Of a DNA stretch of 64,000 bases, positions 1-9,019 are shown piece after piece. The translations under genes and the position numbers were made by a program. The stretch lies in the IMG/VR virus record IMGVR_UViG_3300024255_000017, positions 17,433 to 81,432 of that record; one strand, written 5' to 3'. The stretch comes from a virus. How positions within the stretch are numbered: the first letter of the stretch is position 1; each line of letters begins with the position of its first letter. Under the pieces are notes generated by a model, which saw nothing but the letters and a program-made list of their open reading frames with translations, had not been told where the DNA came from and searched no databases.

Positions 1-2
1 AG

Positions 3-881
3 GTCGCTTTAGCAAATGCATATAATCCTAAGAGAGTGGATTTTAAAAGTGGAGAATGGTACGGATCCAGAAAATTGGATGGAGTAAGATGTATCTGTAG
101 AAAAGAAATGAATACTGTAACATTCTTTTCAAGGAACGGTAAAGAATTTACTACTTTAGGTAATTTGGAAAATGAAATTTCTAAGATAGGTGGAGACTTT
201 ATATTAGACGGAGAAATCTGTATGGTGGATAAAGATGGTAATGAAGACTTCCAAGGAATTATGAAACAGATTCGAAAGAAGGACCATCAAATTGAAAATC
301 CTAAATTCTTTGTATTTGATTATTTAACTTTAGAGGAATTTGATAACAAGACTGGAACTACACCGCTTACTGAAAGACTTAAGAATGGTTATGATATTTT
401 ACCAGAAGGAATTAACTCTTCTATGTTGGAATTCTTAAAACAAGAACAGTTAACTACTGAGGAAAGATTTACTGAAATTAAAATAGCTGCTGAGGATGCA
501 GGATTTGAAGGAATCATGGTTAGAAAGAATATCGGCTATGAAGGTAAAAGAAGCCATAATCTTCTAAAGGTTAAAAAATTCCATGATGCTGAATACACGG
601 TATTAGAATGTGTTAACGGAACAATGAGATGGACAGAAAATGGTAAACAAGTTGAAAAGGAAGGATTAAGTAATATTATAATTGAACATAAAGGTAACCG
701 TGTAAGTGTAGGATCTGGATTCTCTAAAGATCAAAGAGAACATTACCTCAACAATCATAATGAATTAGTCGGTAAAACCGTAACCGTTCAATATTTTGAA
801 GAAAGTCAAAATCAGAATGGTGGATATTCACTAAGGTTCCCGGTAGTGAAACACATATATGAGAATGGAAGAAATTGTTAA
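3..881 (+). CDS. ATP-dependent DNA ligase, 5'-truncated by window edge
   Basis: This is a nick-sealing polynucleotide ligase of the covalent nucleotidyltransferase superfamily. The adenylation motif KLDGVR is visible, with the nucleophilic Lys encoded at about 72-74, followed by LDGEI, a FFVFDYL segment, EGIMVRK (motif IV type) and LLKVKK (motif V type). The C-terminal part, roughly the last 100 residues, looks like the OB domain. The frame is open from base 3 through the GTG at 36, and the residues before that GTG (NPKR, then VDFKSGEWYGSRKLDG) run smoothly into the adenylation domain, so the true start lies left of the window. DNA rather than RNA ligase is favoured by the motif order but not proven. 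The gene overlaps the next one in a TAATG junction. Confidence 0.88.
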   Translation, partial: VALANAYNPKRVDFKSGEWYGSRKLDGVRCICRKEMNTVTFFSRNGKEFTTLGNLENEISKIGGDFILDGEICMVDKDGNEDFQGIMKQIRKKDHQIENPKFFVFDYLTLEEFDNKTGTTPLTERLKNGYDILPEGINSSMLEFLKQEQLTTEERFTEIKIAAEDAGFEGIMVRKNIGYEGKRSHNLLKVKKFHDAEYTVLECVNGTMRWTENGKQVEKEGLSNIIIEHKGNRVSVGSGFSKDQREHYLNNHNELVGKTVTVQYFEESQNQNGGYSLRFPVVKHIYENGRNC

Positions 882-1531
882 TGTATCCATTTCATATCTC
901 ACCTGTGGTGAAGCAACAGAAATTAACCGATATATATTGTATGGAATTATTTGAAAAGTATAGAAAATGGGGGAAGGACATAACTGTCTTTGACGTTGAC
1001 GATACTTTGATTGTAACCAAAAGTAAAATTAGAGTATTTAATCCAAAAACAGGATATGAGATTGATCTTACTCCACAAGAATTTAATACATTTAAAACTA
1101 AGCCTCATGATGAGTTTGATTTTAATGACTTTAGAGATTTAGAAATTCTTAAGGCTGGTAAAATAATTGATTGGGTTTTTAGGATACTCAAAAGAACAAT
1201 TGCAAAAGGTACCGCTGTAGGTATTATTACTGCAAGAGATGATTCAAAACTTATCTATGATTTTCTAATGCATAACGGTGTTGATGTTAATCCTGATTTT
1301 ATCTTTGCAATCAATGATCCTAATTTAGGATTCACTGGCTCTACTGCACAAAAGAAAAAAGACGCCTTTATGAAATTTGTGCAAATGGGATTTAGGAATT
1401 TTCAATTCTTTGATGATGATAAAGAAAATATAAGAATTGCAAATAGCCTCAATAAAGAATTACCTGAGGTAAAAATGAAAGCTACTTTAATTAAACAAAA
1501 ATGGATCCCAAACTTCAGCGACTTCAAATAA
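881..1531 (+). CDS. HAD-superfamily phosphatase
   Basis: This 216-residue protein is a haloacid-dehalogenase-type phosphohydrolase. It has motif I FDVDDTL (nucleophile Asp38, general acid Asp40), a motif II-like IITARDD, and a motif IV acidic cluster FFDDDKEN near residue 170. I chose the ATG at 881 because it overlaps the ligase stop as TAATG; a TTG at 875 would add only two residues. Next to a ligase it may be a polynucleotide 3'-phosphatase, like the phosphatase half of T4 Pnkp, which cleans ends before sealing. There is no kinase P-loop, and a nucleotide phosphatase is equally possible. The end overlaps the deaminase gene by 31 bases. Confidence 0.75.
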   Translation: MYPFHISPVVKQQKLTDIYCMELFEKYRKWGKDITVFDVDDTLIVTKSKIRVFNPKTGYEIDLTPQEFNTFKTKPHDEFDFNDFRDLEILKAGKIIDWVFRILKRTIAKGTAVGIITARDDSKLIYDFLMHNGVDVNPDFIFAINDPNLGFTGSTAQKKKDAFMKFVQMGFRNFQFFDDDKENIRIANSLNKELPEVKMKATLIKQKWIPNFSDFK

Positions 1532-1974
1532 AGCTAAAAGCATTCACTAATATTTTATTAAGTATTAGAGATCTTTCAAATTCTTCTACTACTAAGGTTG
1601 GTTGTATGGCAATAAAGAAAGACTTTAGTAAAATAGCAAGCTTCGGATATAATGGCTCTTATAGTGGAGCTGAAACGAATAGTAATACTGGAACTGAAGA
1701 AGATTCTTTAACACCAGGAGAAAGTGGATTTATTCACGCTGAGGTAAATATGATTGCTAAGTTTCAAGAATACGATCCACAAAATTATATAATACTCTTA
1801 ACACTTTCTCCGTGTAAAATGTGCACCAAGATTCTGGTTAATGCCGGATTTAAGCATGTTTATTGGATGCAAAATTATCGTGATACTTCTCACCTTGAGA
1901 TTTTTAATGAATGTAATGTGACACACGGTAAAATTTTCAACCTATTAAATGACTACCGCATAATAAAGGACTGA
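1501..1974 (+). CDS. deoxycytidylate (dCMP) deaminase
   Basis: The product converts dCMP to dUMP, feeding dTTP synthesis during phage replication. The zinc-dependent deaminase signature is complete: HAE at residues 79-81 (zinc ligand His and catalytic Glu) and PCKMC at 104-108 (two zinc-binding Cys). The N-terminus (SNSSTTKVGCMAIKKD) has the usual dCMP-deaminase spacing to HAE. At 157 residues it is somewhat shorter than T4 Cd (about 190). It overlaps the HAD gene and closes this metabolic block: its TGA stop forms the first bases of a promoter-like motif serving the next gene. Confidence 0.9.
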   Translation: MDPKLQRLQIKLKAFTNILLSIRDLSNSSTTKVGCMAIKKDFSKIASFGYNGSYSGAETNSNTGTEEDSLTPGESGFIHAEVNMIAKFQEYDPQNYIILLTLSPCKMCTKILVNAGFKHVYWMQNYRDTSHLEIFNECNVTHGKIFNLLNDYRIIKD

Positions 1975-1999
1975 ATATATACTAAAAATAGCAAGTCCT
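1967..1999 (+). promoter_or_regulatory. late-promoter-like motif inside an inverted repeat
   Basis: The 20-mer tgaatatatactaaaaatag (1972-1991) is repeated exactly at 8991-9010. Flanking arms AGGACT (1967-1972) and AGTCCT (1994-1999) are complementary, and the right arm ends one base before the TTG start at 2001. The distance from the 20-mer to the start codon (29 bases) is the same as at the second copy. The promoter role is inferred from similarity to the T4 late TATAAATA box. Confidence 0.55.
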
Positions 2000-2000
2000 C

Positions 2001-2582
2001 TTGGTTGTAGAAGCACTAACATTTAAACTTTCCTTAGACTTTTTTGTTTACTTAAAAAAGTACAAGATAGCAGTGTCAAAAATCCGTATTGGGTTTTTTG
2101 ATGTTGCTGAAAATAAATCAACATACACTGATTTTAGTAGCATTGATGAAATGGAATTATTTTACCAGAGTAATTATGTACCATTTGATCCATGTTTTGT
2201 TGGAGACTTAGCATCTATACAGGTATTTATAGGTGAAAGCAGTCTATATGATTTTACTACAGAATACCGAGCGGAGAATATTACAAAGGTTTTTAAGCTT
2301 ACTCCTGGTTCATCATTTGATATACAAAGAAATAAGCAGAGAGAAATTTTAATTAATAGACAAGTTGGGTTTATAAACAGAGCAGTTGAAGATTATAGAA
2401 AATTCTGGAATGAAATTAATAGAATATATACAACAGGCATTTATTCTATATGCTATGCACAACCAGGATGGTCAGAAGGTACTTGGTATTTAGATCAACT
2501 AAGATTAGCATTTACAGAAAAAGATGATGTGGCGGAATTCCCATATGATGATGTAAATATTATTCCTGAACCACCTGAATAA
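2001..2582 (+). CDS. unknown protein upstream of collagen-like fibre
   Basis: I do not recognise this 193-residue protein. It has no signal peptide or membrane helix and ends in an acidic, Pro-containing tail (NIIPEPPE). The TTG start is supported by position: an in-frame TAG at 1989 limits extension, and the start lies exactly as far from the upstream 20-mer promoter motif as the ATG of the 9020 gene does from its identical copy. It sits 20 bases before the fibre gene and probably shares its transcript, which fits a fibre-attachment or chaperone role, but the sequence itself does not show this. Confidence 0.6.
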   Translation: MVVEALTFKLSLDFFVYLKKYKIAVSKIRIGFFDVAENKSTYTDFSSIDEMELFYQSNYVPFDPCFVGDLASIQVFIGESSLYDFTTEYRAENITKVFKLTPGSSFDIQRNKQREILINRQVGFINRAVEDYRKFWNEINRIYTTGIYSICYAQPGWSEGTWYLDQLRLAFTEKDDVAEFPYDDVNIIPEPPE

Positions 2583-2602
2583 ATAAAAAAAGAATAGGTT
2601 AA

Positions 2603-5600
2603 ATGGCATTCAATCTAAAAGAATATATCATCTACAGAAATGAAATTAAAAGGGAACTTTTTAATGGTGAGGTAGATGAAAATTTTAAAGCAGTAGCTAA
2701 TCCGTGGGTAGACAATAGAACATATGACACTGGGCATATTGTATATCACCCAGTAGAAGTATTAGAACCTACCGGTGTTACCAGTGTGGTAACAGAAACT
2801 CTAGTTTGGTGGAGAGCAAATAGACGAACTACACAAGGTGTGTTTGTAACAGCTGAGTGGGATATCATTGGTGGTATTGGAACTGGCGACGTGACAGTAG
2901 GCTCAGCAAATGGTTATGGTAAAATAGTTGTTAATTATACAGGTGCTACACCTTTATTAGCAGCAGCAAATGATTTTACTTTAAATTCTACAATTGCAAA
3001 CGATACATTTAGATTAATAGCCGGAGATGGTGTTCAATTACAATATGATAGTACTGTTAATGCAATTAAATTAATTAACTCTTCTGCTGGTGGTGAAATA
3101 AATCAAGGATTAAATATAGGTATAGGCGTAGGTGTACAGAATGTGTTCGGCGGAATGAGTGGTACTACTTTAACCTTTAGAGGACTTAATGCATCTAATA
3201 CATATAGTTCATTAGGTGAACCTTTAGCATTAGCTTTAAATTCACCTAACCAATCTGTTGTTTATAATTTTGATTCTTCTTTAATTGACTTAGCAACTCT
3301 TAATAATAACAATACCGATATTAATAGCCTAGGAAATGTTAATGCATCTGCAGCAGGAACTTCTGAATTTTTACAATATGATGGTAACAATTGGGTAAAC
3401 GTAACGGCAGCTGCTGCTGGTTTGCTTGGAAGTCAAGGTGTAACCGGGTCCCAAGGTTTACAAGGTTTACAAGGTAATGATGGTTTCGGCTTACAGGGTA
3501 CTATAGGTGCACAAGGTATACAGGGAACTCAAGGTTTACAAGGTTTACAAGGTAATGATGGTTTCGGCTTACAAGGTACGCAAGGTGTACAAGGAGAAGC
3601 ATCAACTATATCAGGACCTCCTGGTACACAAGGTGCACAAGGTGTAGGATTGCAAGGTGCTAGCGGTGGTACTGGTTTACAAGGATTTGTAGGTACTCAA
3701 GGAACCAAAGGAGATCAAGGTGGTTTTGGTGGTGCTTCTTTTGATTATAATTTCAATATACAAACATCTGTGGCTGATCCAGGCTTTAGTTATGTTTCTG
3801 TAAATAATACAGATCAATATTTAGCTAACATAATGGCCATTAACGACTTTGGTGTTACAGGAAATAATATATCAACCTTTTTAGAAACTATAAGAAGTTC
3901 CACATCAATACCTAAAGGTCATGTAAGGATTACATCACAAAGCGATGCTAATGAATTTATACTTTGGCAAATAACAGAAGTGTATGATAGACCTTCTTCT
4001 GGTGGAACATGGTGGGAATTAGATGTTGTACCAGTTGCTTATACGGAAAATGCTCCATTTATAATGGATGAAGATGTTCTAGTATCATTTGTTGTAACAG
4101 GTGATAGAGGAGCTCAAGGTACTGAAGGAAGTGGTACACAAGGAACAACAGGTTTACAAGGAACTCAAGGTTTACAAGGAACTTTAGGTACTCAAGGTAT
4201 TCAAGGTTTACAAGGCGTCCAAGGTTTACAAGGAACTGATGGTTTACAAGGAACACAAGGTTTACAAGGAACTGATGGTTTACAAGGAACGGATGGAACA
4301 CAAGGTGTACAAGGTTCAGGTTCTCAAGGAACTCAAGGTTTACAAGGTTTACAAGGAACTCAAGGTTTACAAGGTTTACAAGGTTCAGGTACTCAAGGAA
4401 CTCAAGGTTTACAAGGTTTACAAGGTTCAGGTTCTCAAGGTGTACAAGGTTTATCCGGTTCTATAAGTGGATCCGTTGCATACGGTTCTATGCTATTAGA
4501 TAGTACAGCACCAGGAATAACATTAACAAATTCTTATGTAGGTTTACTATTATCTTCTGGTGAAATAAATCAAATGACATACGTTGCTTCAGGTGGAAGC
4601 CCGCAAGGTAATGTACTAAGTATTGATGCTAATGAAGCCGGCAATTATGAAATTAACTTTACTCTTAGTGGAGTAGCCGCATCAACTGTTGGTATTTTTG
4701 CTGAAATATTTGTTAATGGTACTCCATACGGTGTAAGTGGTGCTACTGAAATCCGATCAACTTTTAATGCAAACGATTATAATAGCATGTCTACTGTAGA
4801 TATATTGGATCTTAATGGCGGTGATCAAGTTGAGGTTAGAATTAAGGACACAGCAGGTACTTTTGTAAATTTCGCAACAGCAAATATTTCACTTACATTA
4901 GTTAAACTTGTTGGTAATGGAGATCCTGGTACACAAGGAACACAAGGTTTACAAGGTATTTCTGGTTCAGGTAGCCAAGGTACATTAGGAGCCCAGGGAA
5001 TAGATGGTTCGCAAGGAATTCAAGGATTAGACGGTTCACAAGGAACTCAAGGATTACAAGGTTTACAAGGTTTACAAGGAACCGATGGTTCTCAAGGTTT
5101 ACAAGGAACTGATGGTTCTCAAGGTATTCAAGGTTTACAAGGTTTACAAGGAACTGATGGAACACAAGGAGCCCAAGGTTTACAAGGTTTACAAGGTATA
5201 CTCGGCGCACAAGGTATACAAGGCTTACAAGGAGCTGTAGGAAACACCGGTTCACAAGGAACTATAGGAATTAACGGCTTAGGTTCTGGTTGTATTGCCG
5301 GTGGTACATTTGGCTGGTCAACCGTTGCCAATACTTTAAATCCCGGCAATCCAAATGTCATTTCGATGAATGCCCAGACTACAGGTGGTGTTACTATAAT
5401 TTATATAGGTAGTAATATTATTCATCCAGTTGCCCTTAATGTAGGTGACACTATTTCATTTAACATATCACAAAATGGAATTAATGCATTATATACGGTA
5501 AACAGTATTACCGGTAATGTTGGATATGATGCTCTAGGTGTTACATTCCAAACTGGAAATTATACTATATTACCTGCGTCCACCCCTGGATTATTTGATG

Positions 5601-6781
5601 ACTATACATATTGTATATACCCTGCAGTTGTGGCAGGATCTCAAGGAACTCAAGGAACTAATGGTTTACAAGGAACTAATGGTTTACAAGGAGCTAATGG
5701 AGCTAATGGTGCATGCGTTGAAATACCAGGAGCAAACTATATCTCACAGCTTCCATTAAATTCTGGTTCTCTTGCTTCTTTTGAAGTAGCAGTTAATGTA
5801 GCATCCGGTGGAATCACTAGTAATATTACCGAAATATTTTTAGGACTTGCTAGTGGAGCTCTACAACCGAGCACGGGTTTACCTCCAGGTAGTACAATAA
5901 CATTATCAATATCACCTGCAAATACTACCACATCAATATTTACTGTAAACAGTTCTACTATTGTTGGTGTAACCGGAATTGTTTATGATGTTACTTACGT
6001 TAGTGGTTTAGATTTTAGTACCACCGGTCAGGACCATCGATTATGTACTTCAACCGCAGGTGTACAAGGTGTACTCGGTTTACAAGGTATACTCGGTGTA
6101 CAAGGTGTACTCGGTTTACAAGGTGTACAGGGTGCAGGTGGAGGAAGTGGAACCGAATTAAGAAGAGAAATAGTAAAATCATCGTTTAGATCTCCTACAG
6201 GTTTACCTGCTTATATAAGTGGTGATCCAGGAACTAGTTCATTTAGAATAGGTTCTCCTAGTGATAGTAATTTAACTGATGGTGGTGGATGGAATGCTGC
6301 GTATTGGAGTTCTACCACTACTGGTGGAATACTAACTGGTGTTAATGGAACTCAAGACCAATTCTTGTTAATGGGTAATGGTATTCCTTTAACAAAGAGT
6401 TATGATATTAATGATCAGATATCCTTTAGAGGAGTGGTCGTTGGCCAAAAAGCAAGTGGTGCATATACGTCATCTTCAAAAATTGCAATTAATTTATATA
6501 AACTAAAATGTGGTATACTTGGCGATGGAACTAATGAATGGGAAACTGTATCATCTACTGTTGTATTGTCCAGTAACGTTGTAACCGAAACTAATATTGA
6601 CGGTGAAGGTAGAGGTAGGATTTGTATTAATGGCGCATTTACACTTGATCAACCTGTTAATAGATTTGTTGAATATTTAGCGGTAGGTTTTGCTACAACT
6701 GTTGATGGTGATGAAAGTTTCGGTGGAAATGACATTATTGCATCTTATGTATTATATGAAGGTACTGACCCACAGCCTTAA
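2603..6781 (+). CDS. collagen-like tail fibre protein
   Basis: This 1392-residue structural protein is probably a receptor-binding or decorating fibre. Near the N-terminus, about residues 33-92, the pattern NPWVDNRTYDTGHIVYH ... VWWRAN ... AEWDIIGG resembles a chitin-binding/ChtBD3-like module. Five Gly-X-Y collagen-like tracts follow, at about residues 276-373, 503-618, 774-895, 1012-1038 and 1152-1180, separated by Ser/Thr/Asn-rich beta domains. The tracts are dominated by GLQ, GTQ and GTD with almost no Pro, so any triple helix must be stabilised differently from animal collagen. The C-terminal roughly 210 residues form a separate domain that may be a trimerisation or receptor-binding tip. 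Confidence 0.85.
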   Translation: MAFNLKEYIIYRNEIKRELFNGEVDENFKAVANPWVDNRTYDTGHIVYHPVEVLEPTGVTSVVTETLVWWRANRRTTQGVFVTAEWDIIGGIGTGDVTVGSANGYGKIVVNYTGATPLLAAANDFTLNSTIANDTFRLIAGDGVQLQYDSTVNAIKLINSSAGGEINQGLNIGIGVGVQNVFGGMSGTTLTFRGLNASNTYSSLGEPLALALNSPNQSVVYNFDSSLIDLATLNNNNTDINSLGNVNASAAGTSEFLQYDGNNWVNVTAAAAGLLGSQGVTGSQGLQGLQGNDGFGLQGTIGAQGIQGTQGLQGLQGNDGFGLQGTQGVQGEASTISGPPGTQGAQGVGLQGASGGTGLQGFVGTQGTKGDQGGFGGASFDYNFNIQTSVADPGFSYVSVNNTDQYLANIMAINDFGVTGNNISTFLETIRSSTSIPKGHVRITSQSDANEFILWQITEVYDRPSSGGTWWELDVVPVAYTENAPFIMDEDVLVSFVVTGDRGAQGTEGSGTQGTTGLQGTQGLQGTLGTQGIQGLQGVQGLQGTDGLQGTQGLQGTDGLQGTDGTQGVQGSGSQGTQGLQGLQGTQGLQGLQGSGTQGTQGLQGLQGSGSQGVQGLSGSISGSVAYGSMLLDSTAPGITLTNSYVGLLLSSGEINQMTYVASGGSPQGNVLSIDANEAGNYEINFTLSGVAASTVGIFAEIFVNGTPYGVSGATEIRSTFNANDYNSMSTVDILDLNGGDQVEVRIKDTAGTFVNFATANISLTLVKLVGNGDPGTQGTQGLQGISGSGSQGTLGAQGIDGSQGIQGLDGSQGTQGLQGLQGLQGTDGSQGLQGTDGSQGIQGLQGLQGTDGTQGAQGLQGLQGILGAQGIQGLQGAVGNTGSQGTIGINGLGSGCIAGGTFGWSTVANTLNPGNPNVISMNAQTTGGVTIIYIGSNIIHPVALNVGDTISFNISQNGINALYTVNSITGNVGYDALGVTFQTGNYTILPASTPGLFDDYTYCIYPAVVAGSQGTQGTNGLQGTNGLQGANGANGACVEIPGANYISQLPLNSGSLASFEVAVNVASGGITSNITEIFLGLASGALQPSTGLPPGSTITLSISPANTTTSIFTVNSSTIVGVTGIVYDVTYVSGLDFSTTGQDHRLCTSTAGVQGVLGLQGILGVQGVLGLQGVQGAGGGSGTELRREIVKSSFRSPTGLPAYISGDPGTSSFRIGSPSDSNLTDGGGWNAAYWSSTTTGGILTGVNGTQDQFLLMGNGIPLTKSYDINDQISFRGVVVGQKASGAYTSSSKIAINLYKLKCGILGDGTNEWETVSSTVVLSSNVVTETNIDGEGRGRICINGAFTLDQPVNRFVEYLAVGFATTVDGDESFGGNDIIASYVLYEGTDPQP
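3430..6145 (+). repeat. five Gly-X-Gln collagen-like coding repeat tracts
   Basis: The tracts lie at 3430-3722, 4111-4458, 4924-5286, 5638-5716 and 6059-6145. They are built from 9-base units such as caaggttta and caaggaact, encoding GLQ/GTQ/GTD triplets, with Gln almost always CAA. Near-identical units recur in the fibre genes at 58687 and 62199. Confidence 0.9.
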
Positions 6782-6837
6782 CATTTAATTAAACAATTTT
6801 CTTTTTCCAAGTATAATAATTATAAAATGATACAAGT

Positions 6838-7329
6838 ATGGAAAATACAGAAGAAGTAAACCTACAGTGGATAAAGGGAGATAAGTTCGGTTCAGTAGAA
6901 ACAGTTGAAAGTACTGAAGGTGAATGGACGATATTTAAAAACGGTGGTAGGATAGCAACAAATTTACTTAGCGAATTTTTAGAACCAATAGATGGTGAAC
7001 CTTTAGATTTTAATCCGCCTAACCCAGCATTAATACAAGCAGCCGAGGTATATAAAGAAAAGGTACCACCACAAAAGGCTATTACATCTCCAATAAGAAC
7101 ACTCTTTGATAAACAGAAAAAGAATGATAAAGTAAAACTGAATCTTTCATTTCCAATAGACGTTCCTAAAAAGGCTATATATGAAATTATTAGTTCTTCA
7201 TTTGATAGTGAAGAAGTAAATGATGAATTAGAAGTCTTTATTAAAAATCAAATATCCGAAGACTTAATTTTAAATAGTCTTTTTGATAGCATTAAAGAAT
7301 TAATTAAAACTAGATACGGTATTGACTAG
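6838..7329 (+). CDS. unknown 163-residue protein
   Basis: I do not recognise this gene. The N-terminal half (LQWIKGDKFGSVETVES ... WTIFKNGGRIATNLLSEFLEPI) looks like a small beta-rich domain. A Pro-rich linker around residues 58-80 leads to a charged, probably helical C-terminal half containing a PIDVPKKAIYEIISSSFD segment. It lacks signal peptide and membrane segments. A 56-base gap with a TTTTCTTTTT tract separates it from the fibre gene, so it may have its own transcription start. It is followed by a run of small, tightly packed genes. Confidence 0.65.
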   Translation: MENTEEVNLQWIKGDKFGSVETVESTEGEWTIFKNGGRIATNLLSEFLEPIDGEPLDFNPPNPALIQAAEVYKEKVPPQKAITSPIRTLFDKQKKNDKVKLNLSFPIDVPKKAIYEIISSSFDSEEVNDELEVFIKNQISEDLILNSLFDSIKELIKTRYGID

Positions 7330-7342
7330 GCAATTTAACTTA

Positions 7343-7351
7343 TAATATATA
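7343..7351 (+). promoter_or_regulatory. late-promoter-like TAATATATA motif
   Basis: The motif lies in the 36-base gap before the gene at 7366, 23 bases from its ATG. It matches the recurrent AATATATA element and resembles the T4 late promoter box. A promoter role is inferred. Confidence 0.4.
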
Positions 7352-7365
7352 ATAAAATCAATCAT

Positions 7366-7740
7366 ATGACACAAGCACCAAATAGAAGACAGAGAAGATT
7401 AGCGATGAAGTACCAAGGACTTCTTAAAGCAAAGAGTAAATTACCATTTCATAAGTGGATGGAAGTTACTATGCAAAATATTAAACAGGGAAAGGAGTTA
7501 CATGCTGCAACTGTTGATGCTCAAGATAAAAGACTAACAGAGCAATTAGAAAGTATGGAAGAAAGAAAGATAGAAGCATGGAAGGATACCGGGTATAATG
7601 ATAAGGAGATTGAAATGTTAAGAGAAGCTAATGCTATCTTATCCGTTAAAGATAAGGAGACTTGGCATACTGATAAGAAGGTCGCTAGAAAATTAATGAA
7701 AGAAGCTAGAGAATCTTTAAATAAAAGACTAAATGATTAA
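7366..7740 (+). CDS. unknown basic helical protein
   Basis: This 124-residue Lys/Arg/Glu-rich protein is predicted to be almost entirely helical. It has a very basic N-terminus (PNRRQRRLAMKYQ) and an amphipathic middle (LTEQLESMEERKIEAWKD) likely to form a coiled coil. I do not recognise the family. It is the first of four overlapping small genes (7366-8993) that appear to form one transcription unit just before the baseplate tube genes. T4 has small hub-assembly genes (26, 51, 28) in an analogous setting, but I see no sequence similarity that would justify assigning one. Confidence 0.65.
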   Translation: MTQAPNRRQRRLAMKYQGLLKAKSKLPFHKWMEVTMQNIKQGKELHAATVDAQDKRLTEQLESMEERKIEAWKDTGYNDKEIEMLREANAILSVKDKETWHTDKKVARKLMKEARESLNKRLND

Positions 7741-8062
7741 AATTGTTTTAGAGCCTGCCAGAAATGGAGTAATAAAAAGAGTGATTAATGATAATCATGG
7801 TGGTGGGAAAGAACAGTGGACCTCAACCGATGTATTTGAATCCAATGAAGATCATAGGAATAAGTTTGAATATATCATGAGATTCTTTTATGAGCTTGCT
7901 GACGATTTAAGTTTAGAGTGCGGTAATAAATTTGAAAAACAAGTTTTAACAATTGGCACTGAATGGGGAACTCATTATGAACCTAATCAAAAAGAAGTAG
8001 AAAGTAAAATAAAAGAACTCCAAGCTGAGATCGATTTATTATCTGAATGGAAACAAACATAG
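7733..8062 (+). CDS. unknown 109-residue protein
   Basis: I do not recognise this family. The N-terminus (MIKIVLEPARNGVIKRVINDNHGGGKEQWTS is the region) looks like a beta hairpin with a glycine-rich turn. The middle is mixed, and the C-terminal 25 residues (KEVESKIKELQAEIDLLSEW) form a likely coiled coil. It overlaps the preceding gene by 8 bases and the next by 16, indicating translational coupling in a small-gene operon. Confidence 0.6.
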   Translation: MIKIVLEPARNGVIKRVINDNHGGGKEQWTSTDVFESNEDHRNKFEYIMRFFYELADDLSLECGNKFEKQVLTIGTEWGTHYEPNQKEVESKIKELQAEIDLLSEWKQT

Positions 8063-8433
8063 AATTTAATTTCATATATTCAAAAGACGCAGTAAAAGTA
8101 AAATCGTTTTTAGGAAATGTACCAAGAAATATTGAGTGTATCAATTATATGGACATTTTTAATAAGCTAACGAAAAATGACTTTTATCAATTTGAACCAT
8201 CTGATGCTGTTGTATCTTCCTACTTAATGAAGCAACTGCAAACGGTATTTGATAGGAATGCTGTGTCTATTTTTTATGTGTTAGGTAATTTAAATGAGCC
8301 TACTGTTACAGGAATAAAAACTTATGTGGAATCTTTAACTAATAATGAAATCACATATAACATATATCATTCACCTGACATTAATGTAAATGGTAGCGCT
8401 AAGCTATTTGAAAATGTCATTGAGTTTGAATGA
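8047..8433 (+). CDS. unknown 128-residue protein
   Basis: I do not recognise this protein. It appears to be an alpha/beta protein without membrane segments. The ATG lies inside the end of the previous gene and its own stop overlaps the next start in an ATGA junction, both typical of coupled phage genes. Recurrent Asn and Asp and the absence of low complexity argue for a folded soluble protein. The position before the tube and hub genes is compatible with a tail-assembly factor, but this is only a contextual guess. Confidence 0.6.
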   Translation: METNIEFNFIYSKDAVKVKSFLGNVPRNIECINYMDIFNKLTKNDFYQFEPSDAVVSSYLMKQLQTVFDRNAVSIFYVLGNLNEPTVTGIKTYVESLTNNEITYNIYHSPDINVNGSAKLFENVIEFE

Positions 8434-8993
8434 AAGCACACAGAATATTTACCAAAGGACAAATCGTATATTGCCTACTATCCTCTTTTAGTAGGCCTAA
8501 TGTTTTGTTGCCAGTAAAAGGACTTATTGTAGATACACAATGGGATCCTATTAATCCTCTTTATCAAATTCGTATTATTAAGATGTATGATAATATGAAA
8601 TATCTTAAGTCTCATTTTTTTGATATGAACTTTAAATATGAGTTTAACAATAGGGCTAGAAAAATGCCTATTAAAAAAGAAGACTTTAAAAATGTAAAAT
8701 CATTAGAAGATAGATTTGACGAAAGTGATAGAGATAGGCTATATGTAATTGTAGAATCTGTTATGTGTAAGAAAACTAAAAATGATTTACAAGGTTTATT
8801 TGAAAAAGTTCAATTTTATATAATATCAAAAAACCTAAAAGAAATAAGAGATATATCATCAAGGCCGTTTTTTAAAGGTTCTCTTTCTACTGATAGCTCA
8901 CAAGAGTTTAATGTTAGGTTTAAAAAAGGGTGGGTGGATAAATTCCAAAAAGGAGATATTGACATTGATAAGTATCTCAACAGCTTAGGCTGA
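8430..8993 (+). CDS. unknown 187-residue protein
   Basis: I do not recognise this family. The first 60 residues (IFTKGQIVYCLLSSFSRPNV ... PVKGLIVDTQWD ... YQIRIIKMYD) look like an SH3- or OB-like small barrel. The rest is charged and probably helical. It is the last gene of the 7366-8993 cluster; its TGA stop is part of the promoter-like 20-mer before the 9020 gene, so the cluster ends exactly where a new transcript is predicted to begin. Confidence 0.62.
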   Translation: MKAHRIFTKGQIVYCLLSSFSRPNVLLPVKGLIVDTQWDPINPLYQIRIIKMYDNMKYLKSHFFDMNFKYEFNNRARKMPIKKEDFKNVKSLEDRFDESDRDRLYVIVESVMCKKTKNDLQGLFEKVQFYIISKNLKEIRDISSRPFFKGSLSTDSSQEFNVRFKKGWVDKFQKGDIDIDKYLNSLG

Positions 8994-9014
8994 ATATATA
9001 CTAAAAATAGTCTA
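8986..9014 (+). promoter_or_regulatory. second copy of the 20-mer promoter-like motif, inside an inverted repeat
   Basis: tgaatatatactaaaaatag at 8991-9010 is identical to 1972-1991 and likewise begins with the upstream gene's TGA stop. Arms TAGGCT (8986-8991) and AGTCTA (9009-9014) can pair with one G-U wobble as RNA. The ATG at 9020 is 29 bases from the motif start. Confidence 0.55.
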
Positions 9015-9019
9015 TCTAT

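Noticed and set aside
36-38. GTG at 36 as the true start of the ligase
   Set aside because: The frame stays open to the left edge and the upstream residues continue the domain, so the gene is truncated by the window.
875-880. TTG at 875 as start of the HAD phosphatase
   Set aside because: The ATG at 881 overlaps the ligase stop as TAATG, the junction used repeatedly in this genome.
4059-5361. Several reverse and alternate-frame open frames within the 2603 fibre gene
   Set aside because: They are low-complexity shadows of the Gly-X-Gln repeats.
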